Notes: generated by a model from the sequence alone, not told the origin. Counted from the stretch's first letter, positions 1-8,124 are shown. The stretch is 61,567 nucleotides of DNA from SURF-32 sp964648365 (GCA_964648365.1 CAZYLK010000011.1:1-61567), one strand, 5' to 3'. Program-made: numbers and translations.

Positions 1-823
1 GCACCGTCGAATACTTGATGGTCGCGTCTTTCAGCGCCACAAGTTCCACCACGGCCGCGTGAAGCTGGTTCTCGTCCCGCATGGGGGCGGTGCAACCTTC
101 GAGGTAGCTGACGTACGCCCCTTCGTCGGCGACGATCAGCGTCCGCTCGAACTGCCCGGTCGACTTCGCGTTGATCCGGAAATAGGTGGACAGTTCCATC
201 GGGCAGCGCACGCCCTTCGGCACGTACACGAACGATCCGTCGGAGAACACGGCCGAGTTCAGCGTGGCGAAGAAGTTATCCGTGTAAGGCACGACGGAGC
301 CAAGGTATTTCTGCACCAGTTCCGGATGGTTGATAACCGCCTCGGAGAACGAGCAGAAGATGATGCCTAGTTCAGACAGCTTCTCCTTGAACGTCGTCGC
401 CACCGAGACGCTGTCGAACACGGCATCCACCGCCACGCCCGCCAGCGCCGCCCGCTCATGCAGCGGAATGCCCAGCTTCTCGTAGGTTTCGAGCAGCTTG
501 GGATCGACCTCGTCGAGCGACTTGGGCCGGTTCTTCGGCGCGGAGTAGTAGATGATCTTGTTGTAGTCGATGGGCGGATACTTAATGTTCGCCCAAGTCG
601 GCTCCTTCATGGTCAGCCACTGGCGATATGCCTTCAGGCGCCACTGGAGCATGAACTCCGGCTCCTCCTTCCTGGCGGAGATGAACCGGATGACATCTTC
701 GTTCAGGCCCGGCGGCAGGCTGTCGGATTCAATGTCGGTGGTGAAGCCGTATTTATACTCCGACTTCTCCCACCTCTCGATGGTTGCCGCAGCTTCGGAC
801 ATGGTTGACGCGGTATCAGACAT
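1..823 (-). CDS. sufB: Fe-S cluster assembly scaffold SufB (N-terminal part)
   Basis: The first 274 codons of SufB are read on the minus strand from an ATG at 823; the gene runs off the left edge, so the C-terminal beta-helix core with the catalytic residues is not seen. Visible landmarks are the N-terminal YKYGF segment, the YYSAPKNRP segment, the FCSFSEA segment and the start of the helical core (NSAVFSDGSFVYVPKGV, then the RINAKSTGQFERT segment). SufB forms the SufBC2D scaffold on which [Fe-S] clusters are built in the cytoplasm. It is third in line after an Rrf2 regulator and an A-type carrier on the same strand, a known suf operon order; sufC, sufD and sufS would be expected beyond the edge. 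A second in-frame ATG lies at 802. SufD is the only serious alternative, but the N-terminal length and motifs fit SufB. Confidence 0.93.
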   Translation of the reverse strand, partial: MSDTASTMSEAAATIERWEKSEYKYGFTTDIESDSLPPGLNEDVIRFISARKEEPEFMLQWRLKAYRQWLTMKEPTWANIKYPPIDYNKIIYYSAPKNRPKSLDEVDPKLLETYEKLGIPLHERAALAGVAVDAVFDSVSVATTFKEKLSELGIIFCSFSEAVINHPELVQKYLGSVVPYTDNFFATLNSAVFSDGSFVYVPKGVRCPMELSTYFRINAKSTGQFERTLIVADEGAYVSYLEGCTAPMRDENQLHAAVVELVALKDATIKYSTV

Positions 824-1045
824 AACCGTTTAGAAACTCCAATCGTTGATGCCGACCGTGCGGGGCGCTCGCCGCAAGACCGCGGGGGACGCTCACCGGG
901 ACGCCGGCCGCACCCAGCCCCGCCATCGTAGCACCGGCTTCCAGCCGGCAGAGCGTGGTCCGGGCCTCCCGCTCGTGGTTACACCGGCTGTAAGCGGCCG
1001 CTGCACGGCGCCACTCGCCCGTGTCACACGCTCTCCGGCGGCTCG

Positions 1046-1396
1046 CTACGCCGAGAAACTGCTGCCGCAACCGCAGGTCGTGGTGGCGTTCGGATTGCTG
1101 AAGACGAACCCGCGACCCATGATCTCATCCTTGAAGTCGATCGTCGTGCCTTCCAGGTACAGGTGGCTCTTCGGGTCGCAGATGACGTCCACGCCGTGCT
1201 GCTCCCACGACTCGTCGTCGTCGGTCTTGTTTTCCGTCAGGTCCAGCGAATAGCTGAACCCGCTGCATCCGCCGCCCTTGACGCCGACCCGCAGGTGCAG
1301 GCCGTTGAAGGTCTCGCCTTCCTTCTGCGCGGACTCGCGCTGCTGGTCGATGATCTTCTTCACCTCGGTGGCGGCCAGTTCCGTCAATACGATCAT
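1046..1396 (-). CDS. sufA: A-type Fe-S carrier protein (SufA/IscA/ErpA family)
   Basis: This 116-residue protein is full length for the A-type carriers that receive [Fe-S] clusters from SufBCD or IscU and pass them to apoproteins. The three conserved cysteines are present: Cys44 in GGGCSGFSY and Cys108 and Cys110 in TCGCGSSF near the C-terminus. The segment GTTIDFKDEIMGRGFVFSNPNA is the usual family core. A stretch of acidic residues (TDDDESWEQHG) replaces the shorter loop of E. coli SufA. It lies 55 bp downstream of the Rrf2 regulator and 222 bp upstream of sufB on the same strand, so it is probably part of the suf transcript. The gap to sufB holds nothing I can interpret. Sequence alone does not separate SufA from ErpA; I use the operon context. 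Confidence 0.93.
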   Translation of the reverse strand: MIVLTELAATEVKKIIDQQRESAQKEGETFNGLHLRVGVKGGGCSGFSYSLDLTENKTDDDESWEQHGVDVICDPKSHLYLEGTTIDFKDEIMGRGFVFSNPNATTTCGCGSSFSA

Positions 1397-1451
1397 GTCA
1401 ATGACGCTCCCCGGTCGGGGCGGCCCCGCGGGACCGCCGACCGCTTCTCTT

Positions 1452-1922
1452 TCAGTTCACCTGCACCGTCGCCGGCGCCGTGGTGCCGATCCCCAAACGT
1501 ATCGGGACGGCGTCGCGGGCAATCTGCGCCACGGACACCCCCCCGAGAAACTCCCGCAACTGCTTGTGCAGCCGCCGCACGGGCTCCTTCACGCCGCAGA
1601 CCAGATGGCGGGCGCAGTCCGTCGCGGCCGTGGCCTCTTCCCCGCAGCATACCGCGAGCCGGAACGGCCCCTCGATCGCGTCGATCAGCTCGGCCAGGCT
1701 GATCTGCTCCGGCTCGCGGGCCAGGCTGTATCCGCCGTAAACCCCGCGGCAACTCGTCACCAGCCCGGCCGTCTTGAGCTGGTTCAGGATGTTCGTCAAC
1801 ATCGGAAGCGGCAGGTGCAGCCGCTCAGCAATCTCGCGGGCGCTTACCAGCGCCGGCGATCGCTGGGCCAGATCGACCATTGCGACGAGGGCGTAATCCA
1901 CTTTTCGCGTCAAGGTCAGCAT
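1452..1922 (-). CDS. Rrf2/IscR-family transcriptional regulator of the suf operon
   Basis: A 156-residue Rrf2-family regulator. The N-terminal winged helix (MLTLTRKVDYALVAMVDLA, then the REIAERLHLP recognition segment and the GVYGGYSLAR wing) is typical. The cluster-binding loop carries Cys92, Cys93, Cys103 and Cys109, a spacing close to the Cys triad that holds a [2Fe-2S] cluster in IscR and SufR, with an extra adjacent cysteine. I infer Fe-S sensing and autoregulation of the suf operon; the direct downstream neighbours are the A-type carrier and sufB. The start at 1922 (MLTLTRK) fits the family and lies about 36 nt below the predicted transcription start of a good sigma70-type promoter. The C-terminal tail after residue 125 is longer than in IscR and unrecognised. 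Confidence 0.93.
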   Translation of the reverse strand: MLTLTRKVDYALVAMVDLAQRSPALVSAREIAERLHLPLPMLTNILNQLKTAGLVTSCRGVYGGYSLAREPEQISLAELIDAIEGPFRLAVCCGEEATAATDCARHLVCGVKEPVRRLHKQLREFLGGVSVAQIARDAVPIRLGIGTTAPATVQVN

Positions 1923-1964
1923 CGTTGCGCTGCTCGCTTCGCCGTCCGATCACCGGACCGCAGC

Positions 1965-1993
1965 TATATAGCACCATTACAGTGAGATTTCAA
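1965..1993 (-). promoter_or_regulatory. sigma70-type promoter of the rrf2-sufA-sufB operon
   Basis: On the minus strand TTGAAA (1993-1988) is followed after exactly 17 nt by TATATA (1970-1965), with a TG one base upstream of the -10 (extended -10). The -10 sits inside the perfect 10-bp palindrome GCTATATAGC at 1963-1972, which could serve as an operator half for the Rrf2 protein encoded directly downstream. The rest of 1994-2245 shows no gene. Confidence 0.6.
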
Positions 1994-2245
1994 CGGGCTG
2001 CATAGGACAAATCGGGCCGCGGCGCGAGTGGGCCGCCGGCCGGAACTCCATGCCAGTGATAGAGTTATCGGCTTCCGGTCGAATGCTCACCAAATCTGTG
2101 CGAATTTTCCGCAGGCGGCGATGCCGGCCGTTTGAACTAATGGGTATAACTGCCCACCCTGGCCGTGGCGGAGGATCCATGCCCGTTGGGCGACGTTCCG
2201 CGGCCGGGCCGCCGCACCCACCCGGTTGTGCGAACGGGCGGCCGG

Positions 2246-2413
2246 TCAGATGTTCTGCAGGATGGCGATGGCGCCGGCTGCGGAAATCCCCAGAAAGACG
2301 GTCTGGAGGAACTCGAACCCGCCCGTGGCGTCGCAACCGCCCGTCTGCAGCAGCATGGAGCCTGCCGCGAGGGTGCAGATCGCCTGGAAACAGCGGTATG
2401 CCTTCTTCTGCAT
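2246..2413 (-). CDS. Small predicted lipoprotein, 55 residues
   Basis: A short gene of 55 codons on the minus strand. The product begins MQKKAYRCFQAICTLAAGSM, a positively charged start and hydrophobic core, followed by the lipobox LQTGGC with the acceptor Cys at residue 27, and ends with a hydrophobic segment (FLGISAAGAIAILQNI). A GGAG motif lies about 11 nt before the ATG. The mature part would be only 29 residues. I infer a membrane-anchored lipoprotein of unknown function; tiny lipoproteins with this LLQxGGC pattern are, as far as I recall, common in planctomycetes. It stands alone, divergent from the downstream acyl-CoA mutase gene. The signal peptide, lipobox and ribosome binding site together make it more than chance. 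Confidence 0.7.
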   Translation of the reverse strand: MQKKAYRCFQAICTLAAGSMLLQTGGCDATGGFEFLQTVFLGISAAGAIAILQNI

Positions 2414-2866
2414 GGTCGTATCACTCCGTGACCGATGACTCGCCGTCGCTGCGGTCAGTCCGGTTCAGCGGCGGCTGAAAATCCTCACCGGCCGTCTCAC
2501 GGGCGCCTGTCCGTGCTTGGTACGGCCGGTCCGGAGAAGTCTAAGCGGGGGCGGGGTGGCGTCAATGCGGGGGATCGCTCTGGAACGCGCGCCGGCCGGG
2601 CCGAACGAGGCTGATCCGGGGCGGCGCCGCACGCGCTGCGCACGCCGCGACGGCTTACCGCGTAGTTGCTGCCAGTGCCGCCGGCGATGCCGTCGTGCGG
2701 CGGTTTCGTGCGGCGGCGAGGGTTTCTGCTATACTGTAAACAAGTCCCCGTACGCGCACCGGCCGGGATCCGCGGGGAGGATGCTGCCCCGGTCGGCGCA
2801 GGTGGGGCGTTCAGGTCAACCCGACCGATCCGCTATGTTCCGATGTTCGCATGGAGCGAAGACGAT
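2414..2866. other. Intergenic region between divergent genes
   Basis: No gene is visible in these 453 bases. The only interpretable signal is an extended -10 element, TGCTATACT at 2727-2735 on the plus strand, about 130 bp before the mutase start; no good -35 is present at the right distance. I looked for a cobalamin riboswitch because the downstream enzyme needs B12 and saw no B12-box-like sequence. Confidence 0.5.
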
Positions 2867-4477
2867 ATGAGCATTAAGCCCTCACCGGCACCGATCAACC
2901 GCAGAATCGACACGCGTAACGTCACGGAGCAGCCGTTCGTCGGCCCGGAGGACATCGCCGGGTTCGACCACGCGCGGTTGCTTTCCGAGCCGGGCTCGTT
3001 TCCGTTCACGCGCGGCGTGCATCGCACCATGTACCGCGAGCGGCTGTGGACGATGCGCATGTTCGCCGGGTTCGGCGCGGCCGAGGACACCAACGCCCGC
3101 TTCAAGTACCTGCTCAAGCAGGGCCAGACCGGCCTGTCGACGGCGTTCGACCTGCCGACGCTGATGGGGCGGGACAGCGACGACCCGCTCTCGCTGGGCG
3201 AGGTCGGCCGGTGCGGCGTGGCGATCGCTTCGCTCGAGGACATGAGGCGCCTCTTCGACGGGATCAACCTCGGCGAAGTCAGCACGTCCATGACGATCAA
3301 CGCCCCGGCCGCGATCATCCTGGCCTTCTACATCTGCATCGCCCAGGAGGAAGGCGTGCCGCTGGAAAAACTCCGCGGGACGCTCCAGAATGACATCCTC
3401 AAAGAGTTTCACGCCCAGAACGAATACGTCTTCCCGCCGCGGCCGAGCGTCAAGCTGGTCACGGACACGATCGAGTATTGCACGCATCACATGCCGCAGT
3501 GGAACACGGTCAGCGTCAGCGGCTACCACATCCGCGAGGCGGGCGCCACCGCGGCTGAGGAACTGGCGTTCACGCTGGCGGACGGCATCGCATACGCCGA
3601 AGAAGGCGTGAAGCGCGGGCTGAACATCGACTCGTTCGCCCCGCGGCTGAGCTTTTTCTGGGATGTGCACAACGACTTCTTCGAAGAGATCGCCAAGATG
3701 CGGGCCGGGCGGCGCATCTGGGCGAACGTGATGCGCAACCGGTTCAAGGCGAAGGACGAGCGGAGTCTCAAGCTTCGCGCCCACTGTCAGACCGCCGGCG
3801 TCACGCTCACCGAGCAGCAGCCGGTCAACAACGTGGTTCGCGTGGCGTATCAGGCGATGGCGGCCGTGCTGGGTGGCTGCCAGTCGCTGCATACCAACAG
3901 CATGGACGAAACCCTCGCCCTGCCGACCGAGCACGCGGCCACCGTCGCGCTCCGCACGCAGCAGATCCTCGCCCACGAGACGTGCGTCACCCAGACCGCC
4001 GATCCGCTGGCCGGCAGCTACTTCGTCGAGAAGCTCACCAACGAGATCGAAGGCAAGGCGCTGGCCATTATCGACCAGATCGACGCGATGGGCGGCGTGC
4101 TCGGTGCCGTCGAGCGCGGCTACTTCCGCCGCGCCATCGCCGAGTCCGCCCTGGCCGAGCAGCGCCGCATCGACGCCGGCCAACAGAAAATCGTCGGCGT
4201 CACCGACTTCGTCGACAAAAACGCCCCCTCCGTCGAGATCCTGAAGATCTCGCAGGAAACCGAAGACATGCAGGTGTCGCGGCTCAAGGCGTTCAAGGCC
4301 AGGCGCGACAAAGCCGCCTGGACCGCCGCCATGGACCGCATCCGAACGGACGCCCGCGCCGACAAGAACATGATGCCGGCGCTGATCGACGGCGCGAAAG
4401 CAGGCGGCACCGTGGGCGAGATGATGGAAGCGATGAAGGACGTCTTCGGGGCCTATGACGGGGGGCCGGAGTGGTAG
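2867..4477 (+). CDS. B12-dependent acyl-CoA mutase large subunit, isobutyryl-CoA mutase-like
   Basis: The 536-residue product is the substrate-binding TIM-barrel subunit of a methylmalonyl-CoA-mutase-family enzyme without the C-terminal B12-binding domain, the size of IcmA or archaeal MCM large subunits. Family blocks include TMYRERLWTMRMFAGFG (54-70), QGQTGLSTAFDLPTLMGRDSD, NAPAAIILAFYICIAQE and NTVSVSGYHIREAGA. The two specificity positions differ from methylmalonyl-CoA mutase: the Tyr of RQYAGF is Phe66, and the Arg that binds the methylmalonyl carboxylate is Gln184 (FHAQNEYVFPP). The spacing of 118 residues equals that of Tyr89/Arg207 in the propionibacterial enzyme and Phe80/Gln198 in isobutyryl-CoA mutase. 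I therefore infer isobutyryl/n-butyryl-CoA interconversion, or a related substrate, rather than methylmalonyl-CoA. The small B12 subunit and the G-protein chaperone are not in the window. ATG 2867 is preceded by GGAG about 10 nt upstream. Confidence 0.9.
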   Translation: MSIKPSPAPINRRIDTRNVTEQPFVGPEDIAGFDHARLLSEPGSFPFTRGVHRTMYRERLWTMRMFAGFGAAEDTNARFKYLLKQGQTGLSTAFDLPTLMGRDSDDPLSLGEVGRCGVAIASLEDMRRLFDGINLGEVSTSMTINAPAAIILAFYICIAQEEGVPLEKLRGTLQNDILKEFHAQNEYVFPPRPSVKLVTDTIEYCTHHMPQWNTVSVSGYHIREAGATAAEELAFTLADGIAYAEEGVKRGLNIDSFAPRLSFFWDVHNDFFEEIAKMRAGRRIWANVMRNRFKAKDERSLKLRAHCQTAGVTLTEQQPVNNVVRVAYQAMAAVLGGCQSLHTNSMDETLALPTEHAATVALRTQQILAHETCVTQTADPLAGSYFVEKLTNEIEGKALAIIDQIDAMGGVLGAVERGYFRRAIAESALAEQRRIDAGQQKIVGVTDFVDKNAPSVEILKISQETEDMQVSRLKAFKARRDKAAWTAAMDRIRTDARADKNMMPALIDGAKAGGTVGEMMEAMKDVFGAYDGGPEW

Positions 4478-4542
4478 GGGGGGGAATGGCGAATGTCGAA
4501 TAGCGAATAACGAATTGAGCGCGCGCAGCGTGGCGCGCGCCG

Positions 4543-4574
4543 GGTGGCACGGTCTCGTCTTCGAGGCCGTGGTG
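4543..4574 (+). repeat. Dispersed 32-bp hairpin repeat, copy 1
   Basis: This 32-bp sequence (starts GGTGGCACGG, ends GGCCGTGGTG) recurs at 18436-18467, in inverted orientation at 18661-18686, and degenerately at about 52610-52632. It folds on itself: CACGG and CTCG pair with CGAG and CCGTG around a tct-type loop. It sits in the 203-bp gap between the mutase and the next gene, beside a GCGCGCG...CGCGCGC hairpin (4521-4540) and a run of CGAATA-like short repeats (4488-4518). Confidence 0.6.
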
Positions 4575-4680
4575 GTCAGCGATCGGCGCTTCGAATTGAA
4601 TACGACGGTGTGCGACCGTGCTTCCTGAGCCACCCAGCGCGGGAGAGTAGGGGTGAGGTTCTTTCATTACGGCCGGCGAG

Positions 4681-5178
4681 ATGATGGCGAAGCTCGAACC
4701 GTATCTCCTCAGCCTGGCCGGCGAGTATCGTGTCTGCAGCGAACTCAACAAACGCGGCGTCTTCGCGACGGTGACATACGGCAATCGCAAGTCCGTCGAT
4801 GTGTACGCCATCAGCGACCGTCAAGAGCGGGCGTTGAAGATCGAAGTTAAGACCAGTCAGCATTCAGGGTTCGTCACGGGCATCAGTCAGAAGGAACTCG
4901 CCAAGGATGCGTTGGCGCCCGACTTCTGGGTTCTGTTTCAGTTGCAGCGAAAGCCGGACGGCGCGTTCCTTGAACGGTTCTTCGTCCTCACCCACAAGGA
5001 GATTCGCGCAATTCAGCGAAAGCGCAACACGAAGTTTGCCAAGAAGTACCGGCAAAAGCACGGCAGCGAGTGGGACCCTCGCACCGGCGTCGACAACGTG
5101 ACACTTGCCGACGTAGAAACGCACGAGGACCGGTGGGATAAGATCATCGCGAGATTTGAGGCGAAACCCGCGAGGTGA
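4681..5178 (+). CDS. Orphan PD-(D/E)XK nuclease-fold protein
   Basis: A 165-residue soluble protein. The N-terminal half carries a restriction-endonuclease-like core: Glu15 in LAGEYRVCSELNKRG, Asp40 in KSVDVYAIS, and Glu55-Val-Lys57 in LKIEVKTSQ, giving the E...D...ExK order of Holliday-junction-resolvase and DUF4365-like proteins. The C-terminal part is basic (IQRKRNTKFAKKYRQKHG) and could contact nucleic acid. I infer a nuclease or a catalytically competent relative; the substrate is unknown. No partner gene adjoins it: the upstream mutase ends 200 bp away across repeats and 500 bp of non-coding DNA follows. Two successive ATGs (4681, 4684) are possible starts. Such single genes are often accessory defence genes or mobile cargo. 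Confidence 0.7.
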   Translation: MMAKLEPYLLSLAGEYRVCSELNKRGVFATVTYGNRKSVDVYAISDRQERALKIEVKTSQHSGFVTGISQKELAKDALAPDFWVLFQLQRKPDGAFLERFFVLTHKEIRAIQRKRNTKFAKKYRQKHGSEWDPRTGVDNVTLADVETHEDRWDKIIARFEAKPAR

Positions 5179-5681
5179 CGTCATGAGACTGGAGATGGCC
5201 AATCGGTCTTATTCCCGCCACACGTCGCGGCGCGTGACACAATCGGCGGGGCCTTTCTTGGCGAGCCGCGGGCTTGAAGCCCGCGCGCAGAGTCGCACGG
5301 GGGCCCCCGCCGGGGCGGGATCGTGCGTCTCCTTCTCCGTGATAGCCCGCCGGACGCGCGCTGCGCCCTGCACTCGCGTTCACTTGCGAGCGTCCGCACG
5401 GGCCAAATCCACGCGGCTCGCTCAGAACCAGCCGCCGTATGTGTTACGCCCGCCGATCCGCCCAACTCGCACGCATGCTGCTTTGATTCCCTAAACCACA
5501 GTGCTAAAATCGTCCGTCGGCCCGTTCCCCGCCGGGCCGGTTCCGCCAGCGATGGCGGCGACGGTCACCCCGCGTCTGTGACGTGGGGAAGAAGCCGGCG
5601 ATGCCGCCGGCGGTTGGATCACATCTGAAGCGCTGGCGATGCCGCCGGCGGTCGTATCACATCTGAAGCAGGGAAGAAGCC
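5179..5681. other. Intergenic leader region of the amine oxidase gene
   Basis: No gene is visible. A candidate promoter on the plus strand is TTGATT (5483-5488), a 16-nt spacer and TAAAAT (5505-5510) with an extended TGC in front. Downstream, a 35-bp unit beginning GGCGATGCCGCCGGCGGT occurs twice (5597-5631 and 5635-5669, period 38, three mismatches), ending 12 nt before the amine oxidase ATG. The repeats would lie in a leader of about 165 nt. Confidence 0.55.
5597..5669 (+). repeat. Tandem repeat of 2 x 35 bp in a 5' leader
   Basis: The two copies share all but three central bases (TGG versus CGT after the GC-rich block) and both end in ATCACATCTGAAGC. Each contains the self-complementary block GCCGCCGGCGG. 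The flanking GGGAAGAAGCC also occurs on both sides (5586 and 5671). The second copy leads directly into the ribosome binding site of the gene at 5682. Confidence 0.7.
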
Positions 5682-7211
5682 ATGGACAGCAAGAACGGGA
5701 GCCCGGGGGCCGAGCCCGATTCGTCTTCATCGACGACGCACAATATGGACGATGTGGATTCGGCCGGCCGCGTCAGCCGGCGCGGGTTCTTCAGGTTCAC
5801 GGCCGCGTCCGGCCTCGCGGCCTATGCCGGCGGCCGGGAGGCGGCGGCGAAGCCGGGGTCCGCGTCAGGATCGAGCGTCATCGTCATCGGTGCGGGCTTC
5901 GCGGGTCTGGCGGCCGCGCGGCGGCTGATCGAGCGGGGTTTCGCGGTGACGATCATCGAGGCGCAGGATCGGCCCGGCGGCCGGGCGAAGACGCTGCACG
6001 GATTCGTCGACCACCCGGTCGAACTCGGCTGCAAGTGGGTCAATCGCCGCGATCCGTACATCTCGGACTACATCGGTACGTTCAAGCTCAAGACCATCGG
6101 CGACAAGTGGGCGGGCCTGCTGACCAACGACGTTCGGGGCGACGGCCGGTATCAGCCGCTCGAACGTCGCGACGACCTGGCCTTGTGGAAGTCCTTCAAC
6201 AAGGTCAACCGAGAGATGGCGCTGCTGCGCGAAGGATCGACCGAGACCATCGGCGACATCGGCGATCGCCTGGAATTGACCCGGCTCCAGCGCATCCTGC
6301 TCGACGCCGAGATCGCCAGCGATGCCGGCGTCCTGCCGACCGGGGTCGGCGGCTACGAGTGGTGGTACGAAGACGACGGGATCGGCCCGAACAAGATTTT
6401 CCGCGACGGCATGTCCGGCCTGGTGGAGCGACTGGCCAGCGGGCTGGACGTGCGGCTCGGGCACGTCGTGACCGGCATCGACTATTCGGCGGACGGCGCC
6501 ACGGTTCACCTCCTCGATCGGGAGAGCCTGGCGGCGCGCTACGTGGTCGTAACGGTGCCGCTGGGCGTGTTGAAGCTGGCCCGCGGCCAGCGCGGCTACA
6601 TCGAGTTCAACCCGCCGCTTTCGACCGCCAAGCGGGACGCCATCGCCGCCATTCCCGTCGGCACGTTCAACAAGGTGATGATGCGCTTCACCGACCGCTT
6701 CTGGGCAAAGGTCAAGAACCCCTACGGAAGCGGCAAGTGGACCTTCCTGTACCTGCTGGAAGATCACTTTGCCGGGCCGACGCTTTTCTGCGATGCGTCG
6801 TACGGGCGCAAGTCCAAAGAGCTGCGCGGCGGGGCCGTGCTTCACGGCCTGGTGTCCGGCGAGTGGGGTCGCTCGGTCGAACTGAATGATGAACTGGTCG
6901 CGTTGATGGTATCACGACTGAAAGGCGTCTTCGGCGACGACACCGTTCGCGATCACATCCCCGACGGCCGGGCGCTGCCTCCGTATCATGTGATGTCCTG
7001 GGACGACGAGCCGTTCGCCCGCGGCTGCTACAGCGTCGCCGCCGTCGGTACGCTGCCGCACCGCAGGAATCTGGGCGCGCCGGAACTGGGGACGCTCTAC
7101 TTCGCCGGCGAGGCGATCGGCTCGAAAGTCCCCGGCGACGGCTTCCGGACGGCCACCGTCGTGGCCGCGCTGGGCAGCGGCGTGGATGCGGCGAATCAGA
7201 TCATCGGTTGA
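5682..7211 (+). CDS. Tat-exported flavin amine oxidase (polyamine/monoamine oxidase family)
   Basis: A 509-residue FAD-dependent amine oxidase. The N-terminus has a twin-arginine signal (SRRGFFRFTAASGLAAYAGG, around residues 32-51), so the folded flavoprotein is probably exported. The FAD-binding Rossmann motif VIVIGAGFAGLAAARRL (about 66-82) and the IIEAQDRPGGRAKT ribose-binding segment follow. The C-terminal block GTLYFAGEAIGSKVPGDGF is the second FAD-contacting motif. The family oxidises primary or secondary amines, releasing aldehyde, ammonia or amine and H2O2; the substrate cannot be read here. The ATG at 5682 is preceded by GGGAAGAAG. It stands as a single transcription unit behind the promoter at 5483-5510. 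The Ser-rich acidic N-region before the RR motif is longer than usual. Confidence 0.9.
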   Translation: MDSKNGSPGAEPDSSSSTTHNMDDVDSAGRVSRRGFFRFTAASGLAAYAGGREAAAKPGSASGSSVIVIGAGFAGLAAARRLIERGFAVTIIEAQDRPGGRAKTLHGFVDHPVELGCKWVNRRDPYISDYIGTFKLKTIGDKWAGLLTNDVRGDGRYQPLERRDDLALWKSFNKVNREMALLREGSTETIGDIGDRLELTRLQRILLDAEIASDAGVLPTGVGGYEWWYEDDGIGPNKIFRDGMSGLVERLASGLDVRLGHVVTGIDYSADGATVHLLDRESLAARYVVVTVPLGVLKLARGQRGYIEFNPPLSTAKRDAIAAIPVGTFNKVMMRFTDRFWAKVKNPYGSGKWTFLYLLEDHFAGPTLFCDASYGRKSKELRGGAVLHGLVSGEWGRSVELNDELVALMVSRLKGVFGDDTVRDHIPDGRALPPYHVMSWDDEPFARGCYSVAAVGTLPHRRNLGAPELGTLYFAGEAIGSKVPGDGFRTATVVAALGSGVDAANQIIG

Positions 7212-7382
7212 AACGCCGCGGCAAGTCGCTCCTGTCTGTCCGTGCGGACGTCCAGTCCCCCCCGCCGGCCAACCTTCGGTACCTTCGACCTCGGGAGTCG
7301 ACCCGCGGTCGCGACAAGCCCCCCGCGCCTCCCCGCCCGCCGCGCCGGCGCAACGAATTCGCTTTCCCGCGGCCGTGGGGCT

Positions 7383-7391
7383 TGTTATACT
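7383..7391 (+). promoter_or_regulatory. Extended -10 element ahead of the coiled-coil/pilT genes
   Basis: TGTTATACT matches an extended -10 (TGnTATACT); the -35 position (7363-7368, TTTCCC) is weak. It lies about 80 bp before the start at 7474. The same TGnTATACT form is found ahead of the mutase (2727) and secG (10207). Confidence 0.5.
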
Positions 7392-7473
7392 GGACGCTGG
7401 ATGTCAGGGAGGACGTCAGGCGCCGCGCTGCGTGGCGCGTCAGCCTGGTCCATCGAAGCAAAGGAGTTCACCG

Positions 7474-8124
7474 ATGGAACAGAACGGAATCTTCTCGCGC
7501 ATGGTGCAGCGGCTCAAGTCTCCTCGCGAGCACGGCAATGGGAACGGTCATGGCACGGCAATTGCAGAACCGGACATCGAAAGCGCCGCGATCGTCCGCG
7601 CCGGGCGGCGTGAGCGGACCGAACTGACGCTGGAGAAGCTGCACGAAGGTTACAACAAGGTCGTCGGGCTGGTCGAGTCGATCCAGGGACATCTGGACAA
7701 CCAGGAACGCCGCACGCAGCAACTGGTGGACGCGATGGCGACGCTCAGCGAGAGCGTCCGCGATCTGCCGGCGCAGACCACGCGGCAGACGCAGGCGATC
7801 GAGCGGGCCGCCAAGCAGTTCTCCGACGGCGCCGACGCCCGGCGCCGCCTCGACGAACGCATGGTCGGCGCCATGTCGGAGTCGGACACGCGTGTGTCCG
7901 AAACGCTCGCGGGTCTGTCCGGCTCGGTCGGCAGCCTGAGCGAGGCGACCAATTCCAGCACCGCCGCGCTGCGAAAGCTGCATGCCGACGCGGCCGAGCG
8001 CGACGAGCGGCTGGCGGTTCTGTTTACGGAGCAGACGCGTCGGTTCACGTACGTCTTTTCGTTCGCCATTACGCTGGCGGTCATCGCGGCCGCGATCGGG
8101 GTCGTCGCCCTGCTGCGATCCTGA
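7474..8124 (+). CDS. Coiled-coil protein with C-terminal membrane anchor
   Basis: A 216-residue protein of unknown family. Residues about 20-30 are a Gly/Asn-His-rich low-complexity patch (NGNGHG). Residues about 45-185 are rich in heptad-like Leu/Ala with charged residues (LEKLHEGYNKVVGLVESIQGHL, MATLSESVRDL) and read as a long coiled coil. The last 25 residues form one transmembrane helix (VFSFAITLAVIAAAIGVVALL) with a short RS tail, so the coil should be cytoplasmic with a tail anchor. ATG 7474 has GGAG 11 nt upstream. The PilT ATPase gene follows 44 bp downstream, suggesting a shared transcript; a role in pilus retraction or motility scaffolding is only an inference. Confidence 0.8.
   Translation: MEQNGIFSRMVQRLKSPREHGNGNGHGTAIAEPDIESAAIVRAGRRERTELTLEKLHEGYNKVVGLVESIQGHLDNQERRTQQLVDAMATLSESVRDLPAQTTRQTQAIERAAKQFSDGADARRRLDERMVGAMSESDTRVSETLAGLSGSVGSLSEATNSSTAALRKLHADAAERDERLAVLFTEQTRRFTYVFSFAITLAVIAAAIGVVALLRS

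Noticed and set aside
2414..2866. Cobalamin riboswitch ahead of the B12-dependent mutase
   Set aside because: I found no B12-box-like sequence; a covariance-model search would settle it.
2882..4633. A 583-codon open frame antisense to the acyl-CoA mutase
   Set aside because: Same cause: codon bias of a real, well conserved gene on the other strand.
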